Part shown: positions 26,343 through 36,337 of the stretch, piece by piece
Layout of the letters: the number at the start of each line of letters is the position of its first letter
Position numbering within the stretch: position 1 is the stretch's first letter
Origin: Photobacterium sp. CCB-ST2H9
GTDB taxonomy: Bacteria; Pseudomonadota; Gammaproteobacteria; Enterobacterales; Vibrionaceae
Assembly: GCF_023151555.2 (NCBI RefSeq)
Contig: NZ_CP100426.1
Location: 62,001-126,000, forward strand
Direction of reading: 5' to 3'
Length of the DNA: 64,000 bases
The notes under the pieces: model-generated
What the model saw: the letters and a program-made list of their open reading frames with translations, nothing else
What the model was told of the DNA's origin: nothing
Database searches by the model: none
Made by a program: the position numbers and the translations under genes

Positions 26343-27821
26343 ATGACAACTGAAGCAATGACACCGGAACAGGATGCACAACTGGTTGAATCCGGTTCTC
26401 TGTTAGACAGTATTTTAAACGAAACCCGTCTGAAGCCATCTGAAGATGGTTTTGATGTGGCGAAACGTGGTGTGGAAGCGTTCATTTCTGAACTGCTGAG
26501 CAAAAACATCTCTGACAAAGTTGACCAGTCGCTGGTTGATCTGATGATTGCTGAAATCGATCAGAAACTGTCTGCACAGGTTGATGAAATTCTGCACGCA
26601 GAAGAATTGCAGGCGATTGAATCTTCATGGCGTGGCCTGAAGTATCTGGTTGATCAGACGGATTTCCGTGAAAACATCCAGATCGAAGTGATTTCTGCGA
26701 AGAAAAATGAAGTGCTTGATGACTTTGATGATGCACCGGAAGTGGTGAAATCGGGTCTGTATAAGCAAATTTATACCCGTGAATACGGTCAGTTCGGTGG
26801 TAAACCGGTTGGTGCTGTGATCTGTGATTTCAAGATGACGGCTGCATCACCGGACATCAAGCTGATGGAATACATGGCAAACGTGGGTGCGATGTCTCAT
26901 GCGCCGTTCATCACGTCGGCGGGTCCTCAGTTCTTTGGTGTTGACAGCTATGAAGAGCTGCCAAATCTGAAAGATCTGAAGTCGGTCTTCGAAGGCCCGC
27001 AGTACACCAAGTGGCGTGGTCTGCGTGAACACGAAGATTCCCGTTACCTGGGTCTGTGTACCACGGGATTCATGCTGCGTTCTCCGTACTCGGTTGCAGA
27101 TAACCCAATCAAAGCATTTGATTACAACGAGAATGTGTCTGCAAGCCACGATCATTATCTGTGGGGTAACTCGGCGTACGCACTGGCTTCACGTATTTCC
27201 GACTCATTCGCGAAATTCCGCTGGTGTCCGAACATCATCGGTCCTCAGAGCGGTGGTACGGTGAACGATCTGCCGGTTCATAACTTTGAGTCCATGGGCC
27301 GCATTGAAACCAAGATCCCAACTGAAGTGCTGGTTTCTGACCGTCGTGAATTTGAACTGGCGGAAGAAGGCTTTATTGCCCTGACCATGCGTAAAGGTTC
27401 TGACAACGCGGCATTCTTCTCTGCTAACTCGGTTCAGAAGCCGAAGTTCTTCGGAAATTCTCCGGAAGGCAAAGATGCAGAAACCAACTACAAGCTGGGC
27501 ACTCAGCTGCCGTACATGTTCATCATCAACCGCCTGGCGCACTACCTGAAAGTGCTGCAGCGCGAGCAGATTGGTTCGTGGAAAGAGCGTACCGACCTGG
27601 AAATTGAACTGAACAAGTGGATCCGTCAGTACGTGTCTGATCAGGAAAATCCACCAGCAGAAGTTCGTGGCCGCCGTCCGCTGCGTGCTGCAAGAGTTGA
27701 AGTTTCCGATGTTGAAGGCGATCCGGGCTGGTACCGTGTTTCTCTGGCGGTTCGTCCGCACTTCAAATACATGGGCGCAAGCTTTGAGCTGTCTCTGGTC
27801 GGCAAACTGGATCAGAACTAA
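26343..27821 (+). CDS. tssC: T6SS contractile sheath large subunit
   Basis: VipB/TssC, 492 residues, the usual length. Family stretches include the N-terminal AEELQAIESSWRGLKYLVDQ-like segment, TREYGQFGGKPVGAVICDF, EDSRYLGLCTTGFMLRSPY and the C-terminal ENPPAEVRGRRPLRAARVEV. It forms most of the sheath mass and carries the ClpV-recognised assembly together with TssB. Codon use is the most biased in the operon, fitting high expression. A structured intercistronic region follows. Confidence 0.97.
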   Translation: MTTEAMTPEQDAQLVESGSLLDSILNETRLKPSEDGFDVAKRGVEAFISELLSKNISDKVDQSLVDLMIAEIDQKLSAQVDEILHAEELQAIESSWRGLKYLVDQTDFRENIQIEVISAKKNEVLDDFDDAPEVVKSGLYKQIYTREYGQFGGKPVGAVICDFKMTAASPDIKLMEYMANVGAMSHAPFITSAGPQFFGVDSYEELPNLKDLKSVFEGPQYTKWRGLREHEDSRYLGLCTTGFMLRSPYSVADNPIKAFDYNENVSASHDHYLWGNSAYALASRISDSFAKFRWCPNIIGPQSGGTVNDLPVHNFESMGRIETKIPTEVLVSDRREFELAEEGFIALTMRKGSDNAAFFSANSVQKPKFFGNSPEGKDAETNYKLGTQLPYMFIINRLAHYLKVLQREQIGSWKERTDLEIELNKWIRQYVSDQENPPAEVRGRRPLRAARVEVSDVEGDPGWYRVSLAVRPHFKYMGASFELSLVGKLDQN

Positions 27822-27828
27822 TTGAAGG

Positions 27829-27880
27829 CGAGCGGTCGCTGTCAGGTAAGCATCTCGCTTATCCGCCAGCAGGCCGCTCG
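27829..27880 (+). other. Intercistronic hairpin between tssC and tssE
   Basis: CGAGCGG (27829-27835) pairs with CCGCTCG (27874-27880), with an inner TAAGC/GCTTA pairing. There is no T-run after it. It may protect the tssBC message or reduce read-through, which would suit the large excess of sheath over baseplate proteins. Confidence 0.55.
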
Positions 27881-27889
27881 ATATGATTT

Positions 27890-28300
27890 ATGGATAAAGG
27901 TTACCGGTTACTGGAACGGATCGAGCTGGGGGAACCCAAAAACAGTTACGATGCTGTGGGCTCGACGCAACACCTGATTGAATCAATTCACAATCACCTT
28001 GCAGATTTGCTCAATACCCACACGGGTAATGCCATGATTGCCAACGATTACGGGCTGCCGGACTTTAACGATGTCCTGGCGGACAAATCGAATATTGTCA
28101 GAGAAATCAGAAACAGTGTGAAAAGCACGATTGAGAAATATGAACCCCGTTTATCCGCCGTTGTTGTCCGGTATATCCCCCATGTGGACAACCCACTGCA
28201 GCTGAATTTTGCTGTCAGCGGTGAAGTGCTGCATAACGATAAGAAAACCATGATGAATATCGACTTATCCGTGGGTGTCGACGGTAAGTTTTCTGTTTAG
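27890..28300 (+). CDS. tssE: T6SS baseplate wedge protein, gp25-like
   Basis: TssE, 136 residues, a homologue of the phage T4 gp25 baseplate protein that starts sheath polymerisation. The gp25 domain shows NDYGLPDFND near residue 53 and the conserved EPRLSAVVVRY segment near 85. The start is the ATG at 27890; the ribosome binding site is weak. Confidence 0.93.
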   Translation: MDKGYRLLERIELGEPKNSYDAVGSTQHLIESIHNHLADLLNTHTGNAMIANDYGLPDFNDVLADKSNIVREIRNSVKSTIEKYEPRLSAVVVRYIPHVDNPLQLNFAVSGEVLHNDKKTMMNIDLSVGVDGKFSV

Positions 28301-28311
28301 AGACGACGAAA

Positions 28312-30060
28312 ATGACCTATAGCAAGTATTTCCAGGACGAGCTCTCGTTTCTCAAAGAAGCGGGTTCCGAGTTTTCAAAAAGTCACCCGCAATTAACCAA
28401 ATTTCTCTCAGAAAGCAGTAACGACCCGGATGTTGAACGTCTGCTGGAAGGCTTCGCTTTTCTGAATGGTAAGCTGCGTCAGAAGCTGGATGATGAACTT
28501 CCGGAACTGACTCAATCCCTGATCGCTCTGCTTTGGCCGCACTATTTGCGTTCAGTGCCTTCGATGTGTATTGCTCAGTTCAGCCACCATGCGGGGAGTC
28601 TGTCGCAAAAGACGACGATTACGCGCGGGCATGAAATGGCCAGCAGGCAAGTGGATGACACGCAATGTGTTTTCCGGACCTGTTACGATGTTGACCTGTT
28701 TCCGCTGGAAATTAACTCGGTCACACAGCAAAACACACGATCGAACAGCCACCTGAATGTGACACTGTCGACAGACAGCGGCTCAGAGCTATCACGTATT
28801 GGGTTAGACTCCCTGCGTTTCCATATTCACGGGGAGTTGCACGTTTCCCGGATTTTGTATTTGTGGCTGTTCCGGTACCTGGACAGTGTTGATGTGCAGC
28901 TGGCGGGTGGCGGAAGTAAACGGCTGCCTGCATCCTGCATCAAGAAAGTGGGTTTTGCAGATGATGAAGCCCTGCTGCCATACGGACCGAATTCATTTTC
29001 CGGTTACCGTCTGGTTCAGGAGTATTTCTCAATGCCTGATAAATTCATGTTCTTTGATGTTGAAGGACTGGAATGGCTCAAAGGGGTACCGAATCAGAAC
29101 ACCATGAGTCTGGTGTTTAATTTCTCCCGGTCTCTGCCTTCGGAAGTCACCATTCGCGAGAAGAACCTGCGGTTGTTCTGTACGCCCGTTGCCAACCTGT
29201 TCGAGATGGATGCGGACCCGATTCGCCTGGATCACAAGCGAACGGAATACCGGGTCCGGCCTCAGTCCACGAGACAGCAAAATCATGAGGTTTATTCCGT
29301 GAATCAGGTACGGGGCTGGAGTCAGGAAAACCGCCGTCAGGTCGATTACCTGCCGTTTGAATCCTTTGAACACCAGCTGGGAATCGACAGCCAGCAGCAT
29401 TACTACAATGTCAAAGTGGCGGAACATGTTTCCGGAAAAGGGTTGTCTCATTACATTTCCTTCTTTGATCATAACGCCGGAGTGGCGAATCTTGAGACGG
29501 AAACTGTGCTCATCAAGCTGACCTGTACCAATGGTAAATTGCCGCAGCGTCTGGCACCGGGTGATATTGCTTTTACCACGCACAAGTCAACGAACTATGC
29601 GGACTTTAAAAACCTGACAAAACCGACGGTGTCTGTCAGCCCGCAGATTGACAGCAGCCTGCACTGGCAGCTGATTGCCAATATGTCGCTCAATTATTTG
29701 TCGTTGATTGATGCCGATGTGCTGAAAATGATGCTGAGTATTTACGATTTCCACTCGCGCAGTGACCGTCAGTCTCAGCGGGCCTCGGCCAACCGGTTAA
29801 ACGGGATTAAAGCCATTAGCATGAAGCCGGTCGAGCGGATCTTCCGCGGGCTTCCTATTCGCGGGAATTTGATTGAGCTGCAAATGGATTCCTCCATGTT
29901 TGCCAATGAAGGGGACATGTATTTGCTGGTGTCGATTCTGAATGAGTTTTTCTCGCTGTATTCCAGTATCAATTCTTTTTCTGAGCTGGAAGTCGTGGAT
30001 GTCAAAACCGGTGAAATCTACCGATGGAATGGCAATCAGGGTAAGCAGGCAGTGATATGA
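28312..30060 (+). CDS. tssF: T6SS baseplate subunit TssF
   Basis: 582 residues, normal TssF length. The N-terminus YFQDELSFLKEAGSEFSKSH and the ELTQSLIALLWPHYLRSVPS segment near residue 65-85 are family signatures. TssF forms the baseplate wedge with TssG, TssK and TssE. Its stop overlaps the tssG start by ATGA, so the two are translated together. Confidence 0.95.
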   Translation: MTYSKYFQDELSFLKEAGSEFSKSHPQLTKFLSESSNDPDVERLLEGFAFLNGKLRQKLDDELPELTQSLIALLWPHYLRSVPSMCIAQFSHHAGSLSQKTTITRGHEMASRQVDDTQCVFRTCYDVDLFPLEINSVTQQNTRSNSHLNVTLSTDSGSELSRIGLDSLRFHIHGELHVSRILYLWLFRYLDSVDVQLAGGGSKRLPASCIKKVGFADDEALLPYGPNSFSGYRLVQEYFSMPDKFMFFDVEGLEWLKGVPNQNTMSLVFNFSRSLPSEVTIREKNLRLFCTPVANLFEMDADPIRLDHKRTEYRVRPQSTRQQNHEVYSVNQVRGWSQENRRQVDYLPFESFEHQLGIDSQQHYYNVKVAEHVSGKGLSHYISFFDHNAGVANLETETVLIKLTCTNGKLPQRLAPGDIAFTTHKSTNYADFKNLTKPTVSVSPQIDSSLHWQLIANMSLNYLSLIDADVLKMMLSIYDFHSRSDRQSQRASANRLNGIKAISMKPVERIFRGLPIRGNLIELQMDSSMFANEGDMYLLVSILNEFFSLYSSINSFSELEVVDVKTGEIYRWNGNQGKQAVI

Positions 30061-31055
30061 TCGACAAGATTCAACAAGCCAGCCATGAGTTTGCTTTTTT
30101 TCAGGCTGTTTATCTGCTTGAAGCGAATGCCAGGAAGCAGGAGCCGGCACAGTTTAAATCGGCCGGTCTGGCGAAAACGCAGTCTGAGGAGTTTCTTCGC
30201 TTTCGTATTTCTCCTGAACTCGGATTTCCGCGCGCTGATATCGCGCAGTTTGAAACTGTGCAATGGAGTCACCGTGAGGTGCCCAGCCTGACGGTGAACT
30301 TCGGCGGACTGCACGGGACCGGTTCGCCGCTGCCAACCGCATACACGGAGAAGCTGGCCGGCAGAGACGGCGAGGATAATCCGGTCAAAGATTTCTTCGA
30401 CTTCTTTCATCACCGTTATTTATCGCACCTTTACCGGATATGGAAAAAGTACAGATACCATGTGCGTTACGAATCCGGTGCCGTCGATCCGTTGTCCCGC
30501 AATCTGTTTAACCTGGTTGGGATATCCTCTGAACTCAGTGACGAAAGTGACTTTCATTTCGACAGGGCAAAACTGCTGTCTTATATCGGCCAGCTGTCCT
30601 CCAGAACCCGGTCACCCAATCTGGTTTCCGGGGTGGTGGCGCACTGCTTTAATCTGAAAAAAGTCAGCATTGAGCAGTGGGTGCCGCGCAGAGTCAAAAT
30701 TGCGCCCTCACAACTGAACAGTCTGGGGCATGTGAATTGCGTTCTCGGGCGCGATTATCACCTGGGTGACCATCTGATCGATATTACCGGGAAGTTTAAC
30801 CTGGTGTTTCATGATCTGAGTTTTGAGGAATACTGCCACTTTTTACCCGGCGAGCAGGGGAATATTTTGCTGAAGGAACTGATGCGTTTCGTCTTGCGCG
30901 ACCCGATGGCCTGGGATTTAAAAATGGAAGTGATGAACGACGATCTGCCTGCCAGCGTGTTGGGTGCGCAGGGGGCGAACCGGCTTGGTCAGGTCAGCTG
31001 GCTGGGCAGTGTACAGGGTGACAAGCAGACGGTTGTCGTCATTGGCGCTGTCTGA
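30057..31055 (+). CDS. tssG: T6SS baseplate subunit TssG
   Basis: 332 residues, normal TssG (VasB) length. Visible family features are FFQAVYLLEANAR near the N-terminus, LGFPRADI, the GLHGTGSPLPTAYTE segment and FFDFFHHRYLSHLYRIWKK near residue 105-125. It binds TssF in the wedge complex. It is the last gene of the first forward T6SS operon, which ends at the strong hairpin 13 nt downstream. Confidence 0.95.
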   Translation: MIDKIQQASHEFAFFQAVYLLEANARKQEPAQFKSAGLAKTQSEEFLRFRISPELGFPRADIAQFETVQWSHREVPSLTVNFGGLHGTGSPLPTAYTEKLAGRDGEDNPVKDFFDFFHHRYLSHLYRIWKKYRYHVRYESGAVDPLSRNLFNLVGISSELSDESDFHFDRAKLLSYIGQLSSRTRSPNLVSGVVAHCFNLKKVSIEQWVPRRVKIAPSQLNSLGHVNCVLGRDYHLGDHLIDITGKFNLVFHDLSFEEYCHFLPGEQGNILLKELMRFVLRDPMAWDLKMEVMNDDLPASVLGAQGANRLGQVSWLGSVQGDKQTVVVIGAV

Positions 31056-31067
31056 GCATGGATACAG

Positions 31068-31112
31068 CGACACCCGGCTGCCGGCGTTGAAGGGGCAGTC
31101 GGGTGTCGTGGT
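31068..31112. terminator. Bidirectional terminator after tssG
   Basis: CGACACCCG-GCTGCC pairs with GGCAG-TCGGGTGTCG over about 14 bp and is followed by TGGTTTTTC. It lies between convergent tssG and the Lrp-type regulator gene. Confidence 0.8.
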
Positions 31113-31159
31113 TTTTCTCATCAAATCTCGCCAAACGCGAACGTTTGCCGGGATGACAC

Positions 31160-31609
31160 TTACCGGCAGATCGGGCTGTGGAATACGACGGTTGTATGCA
31201 GCTCTTTGATACCCGGAATATTCTCGGCTTCATCACACAATTCATTCATGACATGTAATGAAGAAGCTTCCAGCAGCGTAATAATATCGAACCCGCCGCC
31301 AACGACACTGATGGTCTTGATTTCAGGGATCTCTCTCAGGCTGTCACACACTTTCTTTTTCCAGCCATTCTTACATTTAATCAGCAGGTAGCAGCTGGTC
31401 AGGTTGGCGCTTTTCTGTGTCCCGATTTTCGCCGTATACCCTTCAATGACACCGGATTTCTCCATACGGGAAATGCGTTCAGCCACTGCGGTTCGTGAAA
31501 GGCCCACACTGCGGGCCATATTCGCGATAGATTCTCGTCCGTTAATCAGCAGACTCGATAATATCTTCCTATCAATCCGGTCTACGGTGTTGCTATGTAA
31601 AGTACTCAT
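31160..31609 (-). CDS. Lrp/AsnC-family transcriptional regulator inside the T6SS cluster
   Basis: 149 residues. The N-terminal helix-turn-helix is typical of the family (DRIDRKILSSLLINGRESIA, then SVGLSRTAVAERISRMEKSG), and the C-terminal RAM-like ligand domain follows (VVGGGFDIITLLEASS). Lrp/AsnC proteins sense amino acids or related small molecules. It lies between tssG and tssM, on the same strand as tssM and just downstream of it. A role in controlling the T6SS in response to nutrients is suggested by position only. Confidence 0.88.
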   Translation of the reverse strand: MSTLHSNTVDRIDRKILSSLLINGRESIANMARSVGLSRTAVAERISRMEKSGVIEGYTAKIGTQKSANLTSCYLLIKCKNGWKKKVCDSLREIPEIKTISVVGGGFDIITLLEASSLHVMNELCDEAENIPGIKELHTTVVFHSPICR

Positions 31610-31648
31610 TATCTTTATTCTCGACTTTGATTAACCTAGGCTACCAAC

Positions 31649-34600
31649 TTACTGAATCTGTTCTGGGACAGAGAAGTTGTATAATTCTTGCAGCAGGAAT
31701 GGGTTATTAGAATTTGACGGTTTGACTTTCACCGTCATATGACGCCCTGAGACAAGAATGTCAGCATTGAATCCACCATCGGATGTTGGTTCGAGTTGTG
31801 CCTCGTTCAACAGCCGGAAGATAGACCAAAATCCCTCTTTTGCGATTCTGTGTTGTTCTCCGCTTGATGTAATGTCCTGAATGTTTACGTTCACGAAAAA
31901 CTCATTACTTGCCGGTGGCCAGGCAAACTGCTTACTTTTTGCCGGACCGTGGTAGTAATCCAGTGACTCCCCCCCGAAATCCAGACTCGCACGAATGGCG
32001 CTGGAATCCAGATCGATGAAGCGCGAACTGAAATCAATGTTGAACTTGTTCGAGGTCGGGTCAAACAAGACGTTTTTGATCATCGTGTAGTTCTTCATCT
32101 GGGTGATCATTTCCTGCGACAGTCGCAGGGTTTCACCGTCGACACGCTTCGCCTGCCACAGGTTGGTGTCGTAAAACGGAGAAAGATTATCTTTAATAAA
32201 GCCGTCCATCGTGCCCTGTGCGGCAAAGAACTCTTCGAAATCGGTCAGTGAGATCTCTGTTTCTGCCTGCTTGCTGAACGGATACTTATTCTGTCCGACC
32301 AGGGCAAATTTGCTGTAAACGTTACTGGTCCACAGTTCCTGAATCCCCAGCTCTGACTCGGTCAGCAGTGTGGCCCAGGCCTGATGGGCAATTTCGTTCA
32401 GCCAGCTTTTCACCGGCTCCGGTGTTTTCTGTGCGATTTGTTTCAGGCGGACAATTGGATCCGCATCCGTTTCACGCATCCGGGCTTTCGCTGCCGCCAG
32501 AGCTGCCTGCTGCACATTCGGGGCATCCGTAATTTGCTTCAGGTAAGCCCGGAGGTTACTGAGCGAACTGATGACTTGATCCCAGGGGGCCTGAGAGTTT
32601 TCTGTTTCACTGGTCTGCAGGTTATTGATGACGGCAAAGGTTTTTTCTACCCGGTTCATCAATTCGTAATCCGGCTCAATGGCTTTCTCTGCCGTAGCTT
32701 TCAATGCATCAACTGCCTGGTTGAGACGCTGATCTTTCGGCGCAAGCTGTGCCAGTGCAGATGTATCCGGCGAATATTTTGTATTGGTATACAGCAGATT
32801 CAGGATCGTACTCAGCGGTGATGCCGGGCCGGACATAATATCGATGGCATTGGTCATATCGACGATATTGTCGAATTGCTTAAAGCGCAGATCACTGATG
32901 GCTGTCCGCCAGATGTTAATGTAGTCATCGGTATATTTACGGCGAACTTTCGCCTGAAATGCTTTCAGTTCTTCTTCCGACGGCTGGGTATTATTCGACA
33001 GCCCCAGCACCCAGTTATCGGCAATCAGGTCTTGCGACAGTGATTCAGACAGCGGGCGGTAGAAGGTTGTAAAACCGGTAGCGGTATAAATCTTGTTGAT
33101 GTTCAGTTCATCCTGGTGATTTTTCTCCATGTCGAAAATTTCACCAAAGTTAAAACCGATTGCTCTTGGAATACTGAGCTGGCCAAGGTCGGCATCCCGG
33201 CCGCTGTTCAGAATCTGGCTGTAAGCAATATCAACTTTCGACTGAGACAGCAGCTCACGGCGTGTGGTCCGCACCAGATCCCAGTTAATGTTGTGCGACG
33301 GGAAATTGGTTTTGAAATAAACTGCCAGATAATCTTTGATGTTGGCGTAACTGCCGTCTGTACCAAAATCATCAGCAACAATTCTGGAGATCGATTTCAG
33401 CAAAAAGCTGTAATCGCGTTTATCACTTTCGCTCAGCATCAGATACGTCTTCAGCAGGTGCAGTTTCTCCTGATGAGACAGACGGCTCTGTGCCAGTTCC
33501 TGACTGATATGCTTTTCAATCAGGGGCATCAGTTGCAGATGAATACTGTCCAGCAGATGGCGATAAGCAATCTGAGTGGTTTTGTCGAGTTTATCGACAT
33601 TGATATCAATGATTTTCTCATCCAGTAAACGACTGGCATCGACCCAGGCCTGATACAACGGCTGAATCCCGCTGGATGTGAGCGCCAGCTGCCTTTTCAG
33701 GTTGGCCTGAGCGTCATCTTCTGTCGGATTTTCTGAAACATCGAGTAGCTGGTTAATGATCGAAATGTTCTGTTGGGTGGTTGTCAGGAAATAGTAACCA
33801 CTTACACCCAGCAAAGTGACACAGGCAGCCATTGTCATCCGGCTTTTGCGGATCAGTTGCTTGAGATGTCGCTTGTTCTCACCGGCAAAGTTGGCCTCTG
33901 GCAGCACCTGTTCATCAATAATAAAACGGGTGAACAGCGGCGATTCCGAAAGCTGGTCATGCTCGGAAGCAATCATCGGGACATTGAAATGGTTGCTGCA
34001 GCCTTTGGCCAGCAGGTTGTATTTCCGGCCACCCTGATGACTGGAAGTGAAATAGAGGCCCCGGAGATCCACCATATGGAAGCCGTCTTTTTCCAGCCGC
34101 ACTTTATTCAGCGTGTCCCGGACCAGACCATGGCAGAGCTCGAACTGTTTCGGAAAAGTGACCAGCGCACTGTTGTTGATCAGAGAACGTTCCATGGCGG
34201 CACAGTCCAGTGTGCTCTGCTCCATCTTGCTCAGAATGGCATAAAAACCATTGTCGAAGATGTCGTTGATTGTGCCCTTGGCATCTTTCAGAGAAATCGT
34301 CAGGTGTTCTAACTGGGCTTTCAGCGGGCTGAGTGAAACGAATTCCTTGAAGCCTTTCAGCTTATCAATTTTCGACAGGAACACATACGCAGGCAGGGCG
34401 CTGTAGGTTCTTTCTGTAATATCACTCAGGCGGGTATTGATGATATCCAGAATATATTCACGCTGTGTATCTTCCTGCGTGATCAGAAATTCCAGATCAA
34501 CCACATACAGACAGCCAGCGAAAGGCTTCCTTGGCTTGATGCTGATGATTTTATCAAGAAACGCTTGCCAGAGCATCTGGTCAGTATTGGATGTGTCCTG

Positions 34601-35044
34601 ATAGATCAAACGGGGGGCCGGTTTGATAAAAATCGCCTGATCAGATTCGTACCAGAGGAAATAATCCGTCTGGAGCGTGTTTTTCTGATCAATGGGTTTG
34701 ATCGCATGCGAACTAGTCAGCAGAGACGTTTTCCCTGATTTTTTATTACCAAGCATCAGGTAGATTGGCTTATGGCTGGACCCTTTCAGCAAAGAGGCAA
34801 GCAGACCTTTCAGCGTCTCTTCTTCGGTTTCAATATCGCTGTTTGAACGTGACTTACGTTTTTTGACCTCGTAACCGATCAAAACGATGATCGCCGCTGT
34901 ACAGACCAGAGCAATCGGACCCCAAGTCAGATAATGACTGAAAGGTAAGTCCATCACGAAATAAGAGAATAAGCCGTACAATACAGAGAGCAGCACAGCA
35001 GAGAGTATAATAAATACCCTCGGTGTTTTGAGTGTTTTAATCAA
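31649..35044 (-). CDS. tssM: T6SS membrane-complex protein TssM (IcmF/VasK)
   Basis: 1,131 residues, the usual size. Two membrane helices (about 9-30 and 41-60), a cytoplasmic domain with the Walker A motif GNKKSGKT at 99-106, a third helix near 405-420, then a long periplasmic domain ending in the IcmF C-terminal beta domain that contacts TssJ. It forms the trans-envelope channel with TssL and TssJ. The start codon is a TTG at 35044 with AGG upstream; the next in-frame ATG would remove the first helix. It lies 21 bp after tagA on the same strand and is probably cotranscribed with it. Confidence 0.95.
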   Translation of the reverse strand: MIKTLKTPRVFIILSAVLLSVLYGLFSYFVMDLPFSHYLTWGPIALVCTAAIIVLIGYEVKKRKSRSNSDIETEEETLKGLLASLLKGSSHKPIYLMLGNKKSGKTSLLTSSHAIKPIDQKNTLQTDYFLWYESDQAIFIKPAPRLIYQDTSNTDQMLWQAFLDKIISIKPRKPFAGCLYVVDLEFLITQEDTQREYILDIINTRLSDITERTYSALPAYVFLSKIDKLKGFKEFVSLSPLKAQLEHLTISLKDAKGTINDIFDNGFYAILSKMEQSTLDCAAMERSLINNSALVTFPKQFELCHGLVRDTLNKVRLEKDGFHMVDLRGLYFTSSHQGGRKYNLLAKGCSNHFNVPMIASEHDQLSESPLFTRFIIDEQVLPEANFAGENKRHLKQLIRKSRMTMAACVTLLGVSGYYFLTTTQQNISIINQLLDVSENPTEDDAQANLKRQLALTSSGIQPLYQAWVDASRLLDEKIIDINVDKLDKTTQIAYRHLLDSIHLQLMPLIEKHISQELAQSRLSHQEKLHLLKTYLMLSESDKRDYSFLLKSISRIVADDFGTDGSYANIKDYLAVYFKTNFPSHNINWDLVRTTRRELLSQSKVDIAYSQILNSGRDADLGQLSIPRAIGFNFGEIFDMEKNHQDELNINKIYTATGFTTFYRPLSESLSQDLIADNWVLGLSNNTQPSEEELKAFQAKVRRKYTDDYINIWRTAISDLRFKQFDNIVDMTNAIDIMSGPASPLSTILNLLYTNTKYSPDTSALAQLAPKDQRLNQAVDALKATAEKAIEPDYELMNRVEKTFAVINNLQTSETENSQAPWDQVISSLSNLRAYLKQITDAPNVQQAALAAAKARMRETDADPIVRLKQIAQKTPEPVKSWLNEIAHQAWATLLTESELGIQELWTSNVYSKFALVGQNKYPFSKQAETEISLTDFEEFFAAQGTMDGFIKDNLSPFYDTNLWQAKRVDGETLRLSQEMITQMKNYTMIKNVLFDPTSNKFNIDFSSRFIDLDSSAIRASLDFGGESLDYYHGPAKSKQFAWPPASNEFFVNVNIQDITSSGEQHRIAKEGFWSIFRLLNEAQLEPTSDGGFNADILVSGRHMTVKVKPSNSNNPFLLQELYNFSVPEQIQ

Positions 35045-35065
35045 GATATAACCTGCCAGTTTTTG

Positions 35066-36337
35066 TTATTGGTTTTGTTGTTCGAATTGGTTTGATATTT
35101 CCATCAGGCGGTATTGGTAAGCGCTGAGCGTTTTTTGCGCTTTGATAATATCCTCACGCTCAATGTGACCTTTCTCCAAATAATCAAGGCGACCAAGAAA
35201 CGGAAAAAGAGTATTACTAAATTTATAGGCCGCGGTGATATTGTCGCTTTCGTCGACTAAAGCGGCGTTGGCAATAATCGTCCGTGCACGTTTGAACTGG
35301 TCGTTTATGGCCTGATAGTCACTGGCCAGTGCTGTTTTTCCTGCTTGGTACTGAGACACCGCAGTTTTAGCCGCAATGGAATCCGGATAAAGTGAATTCA
35401 CATGATTCGCCAGTGCTTCCAGCACCTGATGGTTGTAAACACGTTCAGGATAGGCGGTCCAGTCCTGCATCAGTTCACTGGTACGGGTCAGTACTTCCTC
35501 CTTCAGGCGGTTTTTGAAGTATGGCTCCGCATGGATCAATTTTGAGGTGATCTTCTCCAGCTGCACTGCAGAAGCCGCCGGGATATCTCGCTGATACAGA
35601 TACTGACGAACAGCAGCAATTGAAAACACAAGACATCCCAGGATAAATACAGTTGCAAGCCAGTAACACCAGGCGGGAAGTCTGGGTTTGGTTTCAGTTT
35701 CTTTCGCTGTGTCCTGCGCCGGTGTTGCCTCTTCGGCTGTTTCAGCCAGTGGCTGCGCAGTACCTTTACGCTGGCGGGATTCTTCTTTCTCAGCCAGTTC
35801 TTCGAGGTGATCTTTCCACTCGGTGAATTGTTTGCGTACAGGCCCCAGCGATGGTGCCTGCTTGCCCAGCTGGTGTTGCAGTTCCTGTTCCAGACTGAGT
35901 GCAAAGCGATGTCCGGCCTCAACCAGCGCCAGGTCTTTCAGGCTGACTTTGATTTTTTTCAGCGCAGTGGGAAGCTGTTCAGCAACCCAGTCAAAAGACT
36001 GAACCCGGGCATTGGGTTTGTCGGCACTTGGAAAAGCCGAATGCCAGTACACAATGCTTAGATCGTTCAGCACATTTAAGCCGACGACGGCACCTTTTAA
36101 GCCATCGATGCGGCAGGCAGCAACGCAATAGTAGCTCGCACACCGAAAGTCTTTGCTGTGTGAGGTTAACAGTGTTTCGGCCGTAGAATAGATCTCCTTC
36201 CATGGTGCAGGGGATACAAAACTACTCAGCCGGTTTACATTTCTTTTGAGATCAGAAAACAGATCCAGTGTACGTGGATCCTGGCCAACGGGCGACTGCG
36301 CCGATATTGGCCTGAGTGCAATATCAGTGAATTTCAT
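35066..36337 (-). CDS. tagA: TssA-like membrane protein TagA / VasL
   Basis: 423 residues. The N-terminal ImpA_N domain (ALRPISAQSPVGQDPRTLDL, then WHSAFPSADKPNARVQSFDW) resembles that of TssA but has a different C-terminal half. A charged Glu/Ala linker leads to one membrane helix (about 226-248, CYWLATVFILGCLVFSIAAV) followed by a helical VasL-type domain. Proteins of this build, called TagA or VasL, hold the distal end of the extended sheath at the opposite membrane. First gene of the reverse tagA-tssM operon, facing an AT-rich 730-bp gap. Confidence 0.88.
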   Translation of the reverse strand: MKFTDIALRPISAQSPVGQDPRTLDLFSDLKRNVNRLSSFVSPAPWKEIYSTAETLLTSHSKDFRCASYYCVAACRIDGLKGAVVGLNVLNDLSIVYWHSAFPSADKPNARVQSFDWVAEQLPTALKKIKVSLKDLALVEAGHRFALSLEQELQHQLGKQAPSLGPVRKQFTEWKDHLEELAEKEESRQRKGTAQPLAETAEEATPAQDTAKETETKPRLPAWCYWLATVFILGCLVFSIAAVRQYLYQRDIPAASAVQLEKITSKLIHAEPYFKNRLKEEVLTRTSELMQDWTAYPERVYNHQVLEALANHVNSLYPDSIAAKTAVSQYQAGKTALASDYQAINDQFKRARTIIANAALVDESDNITAAYKFSNTLFPFLGRLDYLEKGHIEREDIIKAQKTLSAYQYRLMEISNQFEQQNQ

